A stretch of DNA of 64,000 nucleotides from Chitinophagaceae bacterium (GTDB taxonomy: Bacteria; Bacteroidota; Bacteroidia; Chitinophagales; Chitinophagaceae). Below are positions 1 to 7,651 of this stretch, piece by piece. Position 1 is the stretch's first letter; each line of letters starts with the position of its first letter. The position numbers were made by a program, and so were the translations under genes. The stretch covers positions 84,836 through 148,835 of the forward strand of contig JAEUVO010000031.1 of assembly GCA_016786885.1 (NCBI GenBank), in the 5' to 3' direction. The notes under the pieces are model-generated. The model was given only the letters and a program-made list of their open reading frames with translations. It had not been told where the DNA came from and made no database searches.

Positions 1-7
1 GCCCTGA

Positions 8-240
8 GTCTAAAATTTTTTTTTAACCCGATTTGGCTTTAAAATCGTAGTTATACGGGCAGTTTTCTTATAGGATTTATACGTAACCTATTGCATAATT
101 CCACATCACATATTACTTTTGAGTCGCAAGTAAAAAGCCGGGTACATTTCCAGATTGAGTATCGTAGTTTTTGAAAGCAATTCCAAGTTCCTCTGTTGAA
201 CCGATAATCACAACCCTGGTAAAAACTAAAAAACCGTACT
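8..240 (+). repeat. Duplicated promoter-leader block, copy 1
   Basis: This stretch before the first T9SS gene is repeated at 2047-2277 before the second one, with roughly nine in ten bases equal by eye. The match runs to the start codon. It is clearly stronger than the match between the two coding regions that follow, so it looks like a conserved control region or the product of gene conversion. Confidence 0.85.
90..121 (+). promoter_or_regulatory. Bacteroidota-type promoter of the first T9SS gene
   Basis: ATTG (90-93), a 20-nt spacer and TACTTTTG (114-121) fit the Bacteroidota TTTG / TAnnTTTG pattern. The same elements with the same spacing occur in the second copy. The transcript would carry a ~115-nt leader. 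Confidence 0.6.
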
Positions 241-1494
241 ATGAAACGTTTCTTTACACTCAGTGTAATGTTGTTTGTTATCGTCGCTGCTCCGAAAAAA
301 GCAACATCTCAGGAAGCCCCCATTTATAATTTTAGCAATGCTGTTTTAGAGTCTGGAACTGCCAATACAACCGGAGCTGTTTACAGATTTGTTAATGTTT
401 ACACTAATACAGATGCACTGGTTACAGTTGCGGGAATGTCTTCCGGTATTTCTTTAAGAAGTATTGACAGAACCGCTGATGGTTACCAGGAGGCATTTCA
501 ACCTGAGTATAGGATTTCTGGAAATACCAACGGGTATATTGACTTTACAATCGTGTTTGTTAACGCCGGAACCAGTACTGCGGTTACTCAGCCTATTGTG
601 TCAGCTACCGGTTTGGATATTGACGGTAATATTAACGGCGGAACCAGTCTGTATGAATTTAACCGTATTGATATGGGGGGCGGTACTTATGAGTATAACA
701 CTTACAACAGCCAGATTGTAGTCTCACAAACCGGTACGGCAATCACTGGTTTGAATACTACCGGCGTTTTGTTTGGAGCATTGGTGGATACAGTGGCCAA
801 AGAAGTTATGTTTTCAGTTACTGCAACTAGCTTGTCTACCATGACTTACAGGATAGGCTCTGATAATCAGACAAGCAGCAACAGTACACGATATGCAAGT
901 TTGTACTATAAGAAATTTACTTATCAGCATTTTCCTTTGGCTATATCTGACCTTATATCTTTTGATGGGATTGCCGGAAACAACAATGTAAAGCTTAATT
1001 GGGAACTTGCAGTGGCTAACAACTATACAAAAGTTGCTTTGGAAAGAAGTAATACTTCATCCAATTTCAGCACTATTGCAGAATATGTTTTGGATGTAAC
1101 GGAAGAAGGAGATAATACATTTGACTATACTGATAATAATTTACCTGGTAATATGGTGTTTTACAGGCTGAAAGCTACAGATCAGTCTGGTAAGGTACAA
1201 TACAGCAATATTTTATCATTCAGAGTAGGTTCAAACACAAATAAGGAGCTGAAAGTATACCCTTCAGTAATTAATTCTGCTACAACAGTAAGTATTAGCG
1301 TAGCTCAAAAAGCGGAAGCTGTACTACAGGTAACTGACATGTCCGGCAGAATGATTAAGCAACAACAATTAATGCTTAATCCAGGGGTTAACAGTGTTAC
1401 TGTAAATGGTTTTGAAAGATATTTAAAAGGTAATTATATCGTATCTGTAAGAACTGCTACAGATATGTTCACACAAAAAATATTAGTTCAGTAA
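241..1494 (+). CDS. Secreted protein with T9SS type A sorting domain (copy 1)
   Basis: An exported protein of unknown function. Residues 1-23 form a signal peptide. The middle part is rich in short beta strands and Asn/Thr, as in Bacteroidota surface proteins. Residues ~235-330 resemble a fibronectin-like domain that often precedes the sorting tail (SFDGI, KLNWELA, FYRLKA). The last ~80 residues match a type A T9SS signal (KVYPSV, DMSGRM near 365, final KILVQ), so the protein should cross the outer membrane by T9SS and be cleaved there. It is a diverged tandem paralogue of the protein at 2278-3525, with the same architecture but much lower identity than their shared leaders. The ATG is fixed by the signal peptide. 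No catalytic motif was seen. Confidence 0.85.
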   Translation: MKRFFTLSVMLFVIVAAPKKATSQEAPIYNFSNAVLESGTANTTGAVYRFVNVYTNTDALVTVAGMSSGISLRSIDRTADGYQEAFQPEYRISGNTNGYIDFTIVFVNAGTSTAVTQPIVSATGLDIDGNINGGTSLYEFNRIDMGGGTYEYNTYNSQIVVSQTGTAITGLNTTGVLFGALVDTVAKEVMFSVTATSLSTMTYRIGSDNQTSSNSTRYASLYYKKFTYQHFPLAISDLISFDGIAGNNNVKLNWELAVANNYTKVALERSNTSSNFSTIAEYVLDVTEEGDNTFDYTDNNLPGNMVFYRLKATDQSGKVQYSNILSFRVGSNTNKELKVYPSVINSATTVSISVAQKAEAVLQVTDMSGRMIKQQQLMLNPGVNSVTVNGFERYLKGNYIVSVRTATDMFTQKILVQ

Positions 1495-1524
1495 GAGTCA
1501 CCATTCTTGCACTTGTGTTAATAG

Positions 1525-1550
1525 AAAGGACGGAAATAACTCCGCCCTTT
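1525..1550 (+). terminator. Hairpin terminator after first T9SS gene
   Basis: AAAGGaCGGA (1525-1534) pairs with TCCGcCCTTT (1541-1550) across a 6-nt loop. It lies between two convergent units and could stop transcription from either side. Confidence 0.55.
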
Positions 1551-1573
1551 ACCTTTTAAGATAGTAGGACTAT

Positions 1574-1875
1574 TTAGTTTTTATTCAACTTTTCTTTAAA
1601 GACTTTTCTGAATTTCTCCAGTTTAGATTGTATTACGATCTTACAATAAGGGTTCATATTGCCATTTAGCTCATAATATTGCTGGTGATAATCTTCGGTG
1701 AGATAAAATTCTGAGAAAGGGGTTATCTCTGTTGCGATCGTTTTATCAAAAGCAGAATTTTTGTTCAATTTGGCTTTATTTTTTCAGCAATTTTCTTTTT
1801 GCTGGCAATGTGATAATAGATTCCATTTCGATATTGGGTGGCCACCATTTCCTGCCAGTTCAGGGTAAACAGCCT
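1574..1875 (-). pseudogene. Decayed msrA copy (C-terminal part only)
   Basis: The last 64 codons (1574-1768) closely match the C-terminus of the intact MsrA at 3560-4219, sharing EDYHQQYYELNG and NPYCKIVIQ. Nucleotide similarity continues to about 1875 but with small insertions and deletions that break the frame, and the N-terminal half with the catalytic GCFWC motif is absent. The fragment lies after the first T9SS gene just as the intact msrA lies after the second. It is therefore the ruined half of a T9SS-msrA segment duplication and should have no reductase activity. Confidence 0.8.
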
Positions 1876-2046
1876 CTATCTTATCAAGCCTGGATCTTCC
1901 AGGCAATATTTCCTTCACCCTAATGGAGCGGCTAGCTTATACGGTATTTGTAATGTGATGTAAATTTCTTTGAGAAATGGAAAGCAGGGAGACAAGGTTT
2001 GTGAGGATTTAGCAGCAGATTTGTATTTATGACTGTTAAAGAGGGG

Positions 2047-2277
2047 GGTAAAATTATTTTTAACCTGTTTTAGCTTTAAAATCGTAGTTATACGGATAAT
2101 TTTCATATAGGATTTATACGCTATCTATTGCATAATTCCACATCACATATTACTTTTGAGTCGCAAGTAAAATGCCGGGTACATTTTCATATAGTGTATC
2201 GTAGTTTTTGAAAGCAATTCCAAGTTCCTGTGTTGAGCCGATAATCACAACCCTGGTAAAAACTAAAAAACCGTACT
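2047..2277 (+). repeat. Duplicated promoter-leader block, copy 2
   Basis: This is the second copy of the block at 8-240, ending at the next start codon. The last ~100 nt before the ATG are almost unchanged between copies. Confidence 0.85.
2127..2158 (+). promoter_or_regulatory. Bacteroidota-type promoter of the second T9SS gene
   Basis: ATTG (2127-2130), a 20-nt spacer and TACTTTTG (2151-2158) match the elements in copy 1 exactly. Confidence 0.6.
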
Positions 2278-3525
2278 ATGAAACTATTTTCTACCCGTAT
2301 TATTATACTGTGCAGCATTACTATTTTACTTCAATCTTTCGCAACTGCTCAATCAAAATATGAATTTAAGGGGGCTACTTTAATTTCAGGTTCAGCACTA
2401 AGCATTGGGGCAGTTTATAAATTTACTACAGTAACAACTGGAGTTGATGCAACTGTAACTATCGCCGATATTACAGGAGGAATTTCAATAACCAATATTG
2501 ATGGAGGAGGAGGTTTTGACAGGGCATTACAACCAGTAATATCTGTTCCGGCAATGCAAAATGGTTATATTGAATTTAAAATTGATTTTTTTGAGGCTGG
2601 CACAAATAATGTTCTCATACAATCAGAGGTTCCGATTACCCCGATTGACGTAGATGGTCAAATGTATTCCGGTCTTCCTCTTTACGAATTTGATGAAGTT
2701 GATATGCCTAACGGGTATACCTATTTTCAATGGGCCGGAAGTGAATTAAACATGTCCCGCAACGGAACCTGGGCGAGGGGTAAGAATAAAGCGGCGGTGG
2801 ATTATCCCGGAATTGATACGGCACAAAAAACGGTAATGTTTACTACTGTTAATGCAAACATCAGCTCTATCAGCGTACGGGTAGGGGCAGATAACCAATC
2901 GAATACTGGTGCATCAAGATTGCGAAGTTTATATTTTCAAAAATTTTCCTACCCTTTTGAAATAGTGTTACCCAACAGGACATTGATAAGTTTTAACGGA
3001 ATATTCAAATCTAATCAGGTTGAATTGAAAGGTCTTTTATCTGCCAGTCATACTTATGATAAAATTGTTATCGAGAAGAGTAGGGATGGCTATTATTTTG
3101 AAGAGGCAGGAGTTTTGGCAATAACAAATAGAGGATCCGGTGAATTCCCGTTCACTTTTTTAGATAGCCATCCTTACGAAGGGGTTAATTATTTCAGGAT
3201 AAAACTTGTTAATACAGTTCAAAGAATTTATGAAATAAGCAATACAATCATGATAAAAGCAGGGAATGAGAAAAAGCAATTTACTTTTTATAATAGTATC
3301 CTGCGTCAGGCAGATCCTGCTGTTACAATACAAAGTAATGAACAGATAGAAGTACAAATGGAAGTGGCTGATATGTCCGGAAGGATGGTTTATCGTAAAA
3401 GGACTAAACTCATGAAAGGGGTAAATGTTGTTGACCTGCCATATTTTAAAGCAGGGAAGGGTTATTTTGTACTGGTAGTTCGAACAGGAAAAGAATTTAA
3501 TAGTCAGAAAATAATAGTTCAATAA
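2278..3525 (+). CDS. Secreted protein with T9SS type A sorting domain (copy 2)
   Basis: A paralogue of the protein at 241-1494 with the same layout. It has a signal peptide (1-24, cleavage near TAQ-SKY), a beta-rich N-terminal domain with the shared pattern IGAVYKF...GGISITNID, a fibronectin-like region, and a type A T9SS tail (ADMSGRMVY, final KIIVQ). By eye fewer than half of the residues agree with copy 1, so the duplication is old or the coding parts have diverged quickly. The stop codon overlaps the foot of a hairpin terminator shared with the convergent msrA. Function is unknown; a surface or matrix role is inferred from the secretion route. Confidence 0.85.
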   Translation: MKLFSTRIIILCSITILLQSFATAQSKYEFKGATLISGSALSIGAVYKFTTVTTGVDATVTIADITGGISITNIDGGGGFDRALQPVISVPAMQNGYIEFKIDFFEAGTNNVLIQSEVPITPIDVDGQMYSGLPLYEFDEVDMPNGYTYFQWAGSELNMSRNGTWARGKNKAAVDYPGIDTAQKTVMFTTVNANISSISVRVGADNQSNTGASRLRSLYFQKFSYPFEIVLPNRTLISFNGIFKSNQVELKGLLSASHTYDKIVIEKSRDGYYFEEAGVLAITNRGSGEFPFTFLDSHPYEGVNYFRIKLVNTVQRIYEISNTIMIKAGNEKKQFTFYNSILRQADPAVTIQSNEQIEVQMEVADMSGRMVYRKRTKLMKGVNVVDLPYFKAGKGYFVLVVRTGKEFNSQKIIVQ

Positions 3526-3554
3526 AATAAAGCGGGAATTCCCCGCTTTATTTT
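3524..3554. terminator. Bidirectional terminator between T9SS gene and msrA
   Basis: AAAATAAAGCGGG (3524-3536) pairs with CCCGCTTTATTTT after a 4-5-nt loop. It has A and T tracts on both sides and serves two convergent genes. Confidence 0.85.
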
Positions 3555-3559
3555 ATCTG

Positions 3560-4219
3560 TTAATTATGAACTTTCAGTTTTCCCTTAAAAACTTTTCTGA
3601 ATTTTTCCAACTTGGGTTGTATCACAATTTTGCAATAAGGGTTCGTATTGCCATTTAGCTCATAATATTGCTGGTGATAATCCTCAGCGGGATAAAACAA
3701 TGTAAAAGCGGTTATCTCTGTTACGATCGGTCTATCAAAAGCGCCACTTTTGTCCAGTTCGGCTTTATATTTCTCAGCGATTTCTTTTTGCTGGGCATTG
3801 TGATAAAAGATTCCACTGCGATATTGTGTACCTACATCAGCTCCCTGTCGGTTCAGGGTGGTAGGATCATGTGTTTGCCAGAAAACTTCCAGCAGCTCAT
3901 CAAAGGTTATTTTAGTTGTATCATAGGTAATCTGCAGGCATTCTGCATGCCCGGTTTCTCCGGAGCAAACTTCTTTATAGGTAGGATTTTTAATTTGCCC
4001 CCCTGTATAGCCAGAAACGGCACTGATTACTCCATCCAGTTCTTCAAAAATAGCTTCGGTACACCAAAAGCATCCGTTGGCAAAAGTTGCAATAGCGGTA
4101 TTAGGCTGGGCTGTCATAGTAGTATTGTCTTTTTTTATTTTATCTGTTGGTGTGGATTTCTGAGCACAGGAAAACAGGGTGGTAAGCCCTGTAATAACGA
4201 AAGTAAAAAGTAGTCTCAT
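3560..4219 (-). CDS. msrA: Peptide-methionine (S)-S-oxide reductase, exported lipoprotein form
   Basis: MsrA reduces the S-form of methionine sulfoxide in oxidised proteins using thioredoxin-like donors. The catalytic motif GCFWCTE is at residues ~50-56, followed by the family stretch SGYTGG...NPTYKEVCSG, TGHAE, and the C-terminal EDYHQQYY and NPYC. The N-terminus is a lipoprotein signal (LTTLFSCAQ), so the enzyme should be anchored in the cell envelope and repair secreted proteins. The length of 219 aa equals an ordinary MsrA plus a signal. It converges with the T9SS gene, and a broken copy lies at 1574-1875. Confidence 0.95.
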   Translation of the reverse strand: MRLLFTFVITGLTTLFSCAQKSTPTDKIKKDNTTMTAQPNTAIATFANGCFWCTEAIFEELDGVISAVSGYTGGQIKNPTYKEVCSGETGHAECLQITYDTTKITFDELLEVFWQTHDPTTLNRQGADVGTQYRSGIFYHNAQQKEIAEKYKAELDKSGAFDRPIVTEITAFTLFYPAEDYHQQYYELNGNTNPYCKIVIQPKLEKFRKVFKGKLKVHN

Positions 4220-4340
4220 TTTTGTCTGTTTAAAAACCTGTATAAATTTCGGATAATTAATTTTCTTTTCAACTGCTTAAATTGCATTATTACTGTAATA
4301 ACAACGAAACCTACGAAGAGTTGAAACGGAAAGATTTATT

Positions 4341-4811
4341 ATGAAAGTCCTTATACTTATTTTAACATCTTTGTTATTTCTTACCTGTCAATCAAGTAAT
4401 ATGAGCCAGGAACGAATCTCAACATCTGCATTTCGCCTGAAGCCGGGTGAAGATTTGAAAGAAGGGATTGAAAAAATAGTGACTGAAAAGAATATTAAAG
4501 CAGGGTGGATATCCACTTGTGTGGGCAGCCTTCTTAATTACTCTATCCGTTTTGCCAATCAGCAAGATGCAAGTAAAGGAGAAGGATATTTTGAGATTGT
4601 CAGCCTGGTTGGCACTGTAAGCACCAGTGGGTCTCATCTGCATATTAGTATTAGTGACAGCACAGGCAAAACTGTAGGCGGACATTTACTGCAAGGGTGC
4701 AAGATCTATACTACAGCTGAAATTGTACTTCTGGCAACTGACAAGTATAATTTTACAAGAGAGAAGGATGGTACCACCCCTTGGGAAGAATTGCAGGTGA
4801 AGGAGAACTAA
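4341..4811 (+). CDS. PPC/DUF296-domain lipoprotein
   Basis: After a lipoprotein signal (FLTCQSS, residues ~13-19), residues 30-150 form one PPC (DUF296) domain. Its typical line runs FRLKPGEDL, GWISTCVGSL, EIVSLVGTVS, SHLHISISD and GGHLLQGC. PPC domains are trimeric folds found alone in bacteria and in plant AT-hook proteins. The free bacterial form has no settled biochemical role, and the GxxHLH-type histidines suggest metal or ligand binding. An exported version is unusual because the domain is usually cytoplasmic. The gene stands alone and ends at a strong terminator shared with the convergent protease gene. Confidence 0.8.
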   Translation: MKVLILILTSLLFLTCQSSNMSQERISTSAFRLKPGEDLKEGIEKIVTEKNIKAGWISTCVGSLLNYSIRFANQQDASKGEGYFEIVSLVGTVSTSGSHLHISISDSTGKTVGGHLLQGCKIYTTAEIVLLATDKYNFTREKDGTTPWEELQVKEN

Positions 4812-4825
4812 GTATTCTTAAATAA

Positions 4826-4853
4826 AAAAGCCCTCTCGAACGAGAGGGCTTTT
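4826..4853. terminator. Strong bidirectional terminator
   Basis: A perfect 13-bp stem, AAAAGCCCTCTCG (4826-4838) with CGAGAGGGCTTTT (4841-4853), lies between two convergent genes. Confidence 0.9.
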
Positions 4854-4871
4854 AAGAAACTTATTCAATAA

Positions 4872-7457
4872 TTATTTCGCTTCAAGTGCATTATTTATCA
4901 GGAATAACAAATTCCCCCGGTGAGCTTTTGTTTCTTCGTTAAGTGAAACTGCTGCTGCCAGTTGTGTTTTTAACTTTTTTATGGTGTTCAATGCAGCGGC
5001 TCTTGCAATATCATCATACCCCAGGGATTTTGCATCGAGAATGAACGCAGCCTGTTTTACAAAGGCGGTCTGCAGGTACTGACGGTATACATTCACATTG
5101 CCTTTGATATCTGCATCGAAGCAGGCTTTTAGCAGGTCATTCATTACATCCGCAACACTATATTGGTTGCCATACAGGCGACTGTTAGTGATCCTTTGCA
5201 TCGTAGAAGGATGAAGGATATGTGCTATAGCTGCACCCTGATTATTTAATATAACAGCAGTAACCCTGTAGTCGTCACCACTACCGTTCTGGTTGAAACC
5301 ACGACGCTGTGGCTGCAAGTAAGGAAATACCTGCGCATCGGCATCAAAGGCTCCGGGAGCCAGAACGTATTTACTTAATATTTCCATTGCTTTTTTCTGT
5401 GTAGCTATTGACACTGGAGTAAATGGTTTGTTTCCAGAGTTCTGATCAGGAGTACTGCGGTCAACGTAAATTCCACCGATATAGCGGCTCACTGCAGCAA
5501 TCATACTGTTTCTTTGACCTTGCAAGGCGCCATATCTTGAACGCAGTTCGGCAAAGCTTTGACCGGGTTTGCTGTATTTCTGCACAAGTCTTCCCATAAC
5601 CGTATTTACCAGTTTGAACCTGTCTTCAGCATAGGCAATGGGATCACTGCTCATATCATTTACATTCACTCTTGGATCCATTGCTTTACCGGGTGCTCTC
5701 ATATCATCACCATCATTACCAAACGTAAGCTTAGGGTCTGTACTTCTGCTGAGAATGTTTTTCAGTCCGGCTTCTTCTTCAGTTGCTGAGAAAGGTGTAT
5801 ATCCATATTCAATAGCCCAGATATCATAAGGGCCAACAACAGTTGTGTAATAGTCGCCTTGTTTACTTTTATCTGAAGCGATATTAACGGCAGGATAATC
5901 CATCACTGAGCCTATCAACCCGATTTTCCGGGTGATCTCTTTATTATGGACTTCGGCCGGAGAAAGCATCTGGCTTGCTTTCATATTATGGTTAAGCCCA
6001 AGTGTATGTCCCATTTCATGCATGATCAGGTAGAGCAGGAACTGTTTATGCATTTCTTTGATTTCAGCAGGGCTAGCTTCCATAGCATCTGCCACAGTCA
6101 TTCCGGTGGTTAATTGTGCTTTTAATTCCTGCGCTAATACACAATTTGCATAATGATTATGGTCCATTCCGGGAATATGGAATTCAGGTTTGTTATCAGC
6201 AGCAGGGCCACTGAATAATTCATCTATTATAGGAGTAGCGCTTCCGCTAAACCACTCTACAGTAATATCAGCGCCTAAAATTTGCCCTGTTTTTGGATTC
6301 ACAAAACTTGGCCCGATAGCACCATAACTGGGCTGAGCTGAAGATACCCAGCGGATCACATTGTATCGGATATCTGCCGGATCCCAATCAGCATCATCAG
6401 GCATTATCTTCATCTGTACAGCATTTTTAAAACCAGCCTTTTCAAAAGCAGCATTCCATTTCAACCCTGCATCCACAATTGTCTGACGATATTCAACAGG
6501 TGTTGTATTCTCAACCCAATAAACAATTGGTTCTACAGGCTCGCTGACGGCAGCACCCGCATCTTTCTTTTGCAGATTCCAGCGGTTTATCTTGTCTTTA
6601 TAAGGAACCGGGCTGATGCTGGTTTGGTCTGTTACCTGTTGCATAAAATAACCTACCCTTGGATCATCTCTGCGGGGGCGAAAATCATTCGAAGGCATTT
6701 CAATCAGGCTGTGTTGCATTCTTACTCTTACATACCTCGGATCAGTAATATCTGGCCCGCCTGATACAATTGCTCCCGGGTTGTCATATGCCATATCCAC
6801 TACTACGTCAGTATTATTAGGGAAGGAACGGATCGTATGGTATTTTGATTTGGTGGGATTTAATCCGCCAAGTGAAAAAGAAAGACCGGGGGGCATTCCG
6901 GGAAAGCTGGCAGGTTTTACCGGATCCATTTTTTCACTAATGAAGAATCCATCTGCAGCTATCAGGTACCCGGCACTATCTTCCGACACATATTTCTCTG
7001 ATAAAAAGACTGCTTCGGGCTTGTCAACATTCTTTGTTTTGCTAACCGGGTTATTTTCATCATAGTAGAAAGAAGTGTTCACCCTGGAGAATTCAAGCTT
7101 GTCAAATGATTTCTGCACTTTGAAAACGAAAGTGGCTCTGTGCATACTTTGATTTAAAAAGAATTGGGTTGGGCCGCTTATAGAAAAACTTTGATAAATG
7201 AACTCCTTACCCAATTGGCTTTTTTTGACGTACAATTGTACACTTCCGGTAGCGGTATCCTGGTATAAGGTAAATAAGCCGTCAATTTTTTTACTGCTTT
7301 TTACTTTGTCTGTAATACCAGCCGGTTTTTTTGATTTGGAAGAATCCATTGCAGCGGGGTTAGCACCTCCCGGACCAGGTATAGCAGGTTTGTTTTGAGC
7401 AGCGGCTGTCAGCATAAGTCCTGATGACAGTACGGCAAGTAGTGATGTTGACTTCAT
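4872..7457 (-). CDS. Secreted zinc-dependent metalloprotease (DUF5117/DUF4953 type)
   Basis: A large exported peptidase of 861 aa. It has a signal peptide (1-20, ending TAAA-QNK), an N-terminal DUF5117-like beta domain (residues ~60-270, LFTLYQDTATGSVQLYVKK), then a metzincin-like catalytic domain with HEMGHTLGLNHN at about residue 480. Within that motif the two His and the Glu of HExxH, and the third His, should bind zinc and catalyse cleavage. A DUF4953-like C-terminal half follows. The length is normal for these Bacteroidota proteases. No T9SS tail is present, so a periplasmic or outer-membrane place is likely. The gene is alone between a shared terminator and a divergent mutS2-like gene. 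The substrate is unknown. Confidence 0.9.
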   Translation of the reverse strand: MKSTSLLAVLSSGLMLTAAAQNKPAIPGPGGANPAAMDSSKSKKPAGITDKVKSSKKIDGLFTLYQDTATGSVQLYVKKSQLGKEFIYQSFSISGPTQFFLNQSMHRATFVFKVQKSFDKLEFSRVNTSFYYDENNPVSKTKNVDKPEAVFLSEKYVSEDSAGYLIAADGFFISEKMDPVKPASFPGMPPGLSFSLGGLNPTKSKYHTIRSFPNNTDVVVDMAYDNPGAIVSGGPDITDPRYVRVRMQHSLIEMPSNDFRPRRDDPRVGYFMQQVTDQTSISPVPYKDKINRWNLQKKDAGAAVSEPVEPIVYWVENTTPVEYRQTIVDAGLKWNAAFEKAGFKNAVQMKIMPDDADWDPADIRYNVIRWVSSAQPSYGAIGPSFVNPKTGQILGADITVEWFSGSATPIIDELFSGPAADNKPEFHIPGMDHNHYANCVLAQELKAQLTTGMTVADAMEASPAEIKEMHKQFLLYLIMHEMGHTLGLNHNMKASQMLSPAEVHNKEITRKIGLIGSVMDYPAVNIASDKSKQGDYYTTVVGPYDIWAIEYGYTPFSATEEEAGLKNILSRSTDPKLTFGNDGDDMRAPGKAMDPRVNVNDMSSDPIAYAEDRFKLVNTVMGRLVQKYSKPGQSFAELRSRYGALQGQRNSMIAAVSRYIGGIYVDRSTPDQNSGNKPFTPVSIATQKKAMEILSKYVLAPGAFDADAQVFPYLQPQRRGFNQNGSGDDYRVTAVILNNQGAAIAHILHPSTMQRITNSRLYGNQYSVADVMNDLLKACFDADIKGNVNVYRQYLQTAFVKQAAFILDAKSLGYDDIARAAALNTIKKLKTQLAAAVSLNEETKAHRGNLLFLINNALEAK

Positions 7458-7651
7458 ATGGAATTATTGTTTGTGGATAAATATTGATCTACAAGTTTAG
7501 TGATCAATGCGCACCGAAAGATAAGGAATTGTATGAATGGGATAAATGGGGGATAAAAGACGCTCCGCCCGGATATTGTACAGGTGGATAATCCATAGTA
7601 TGTGTGAAAGTCCGAAATTCGCATCCTGTATACTCTAATTAAGGAATATTA

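Noticed and set aside
3668..4213. 181-codon plus-strand frame opposite msrA
   Set aside because: It lies antisense to a clear MsrA and has no family resemblance.
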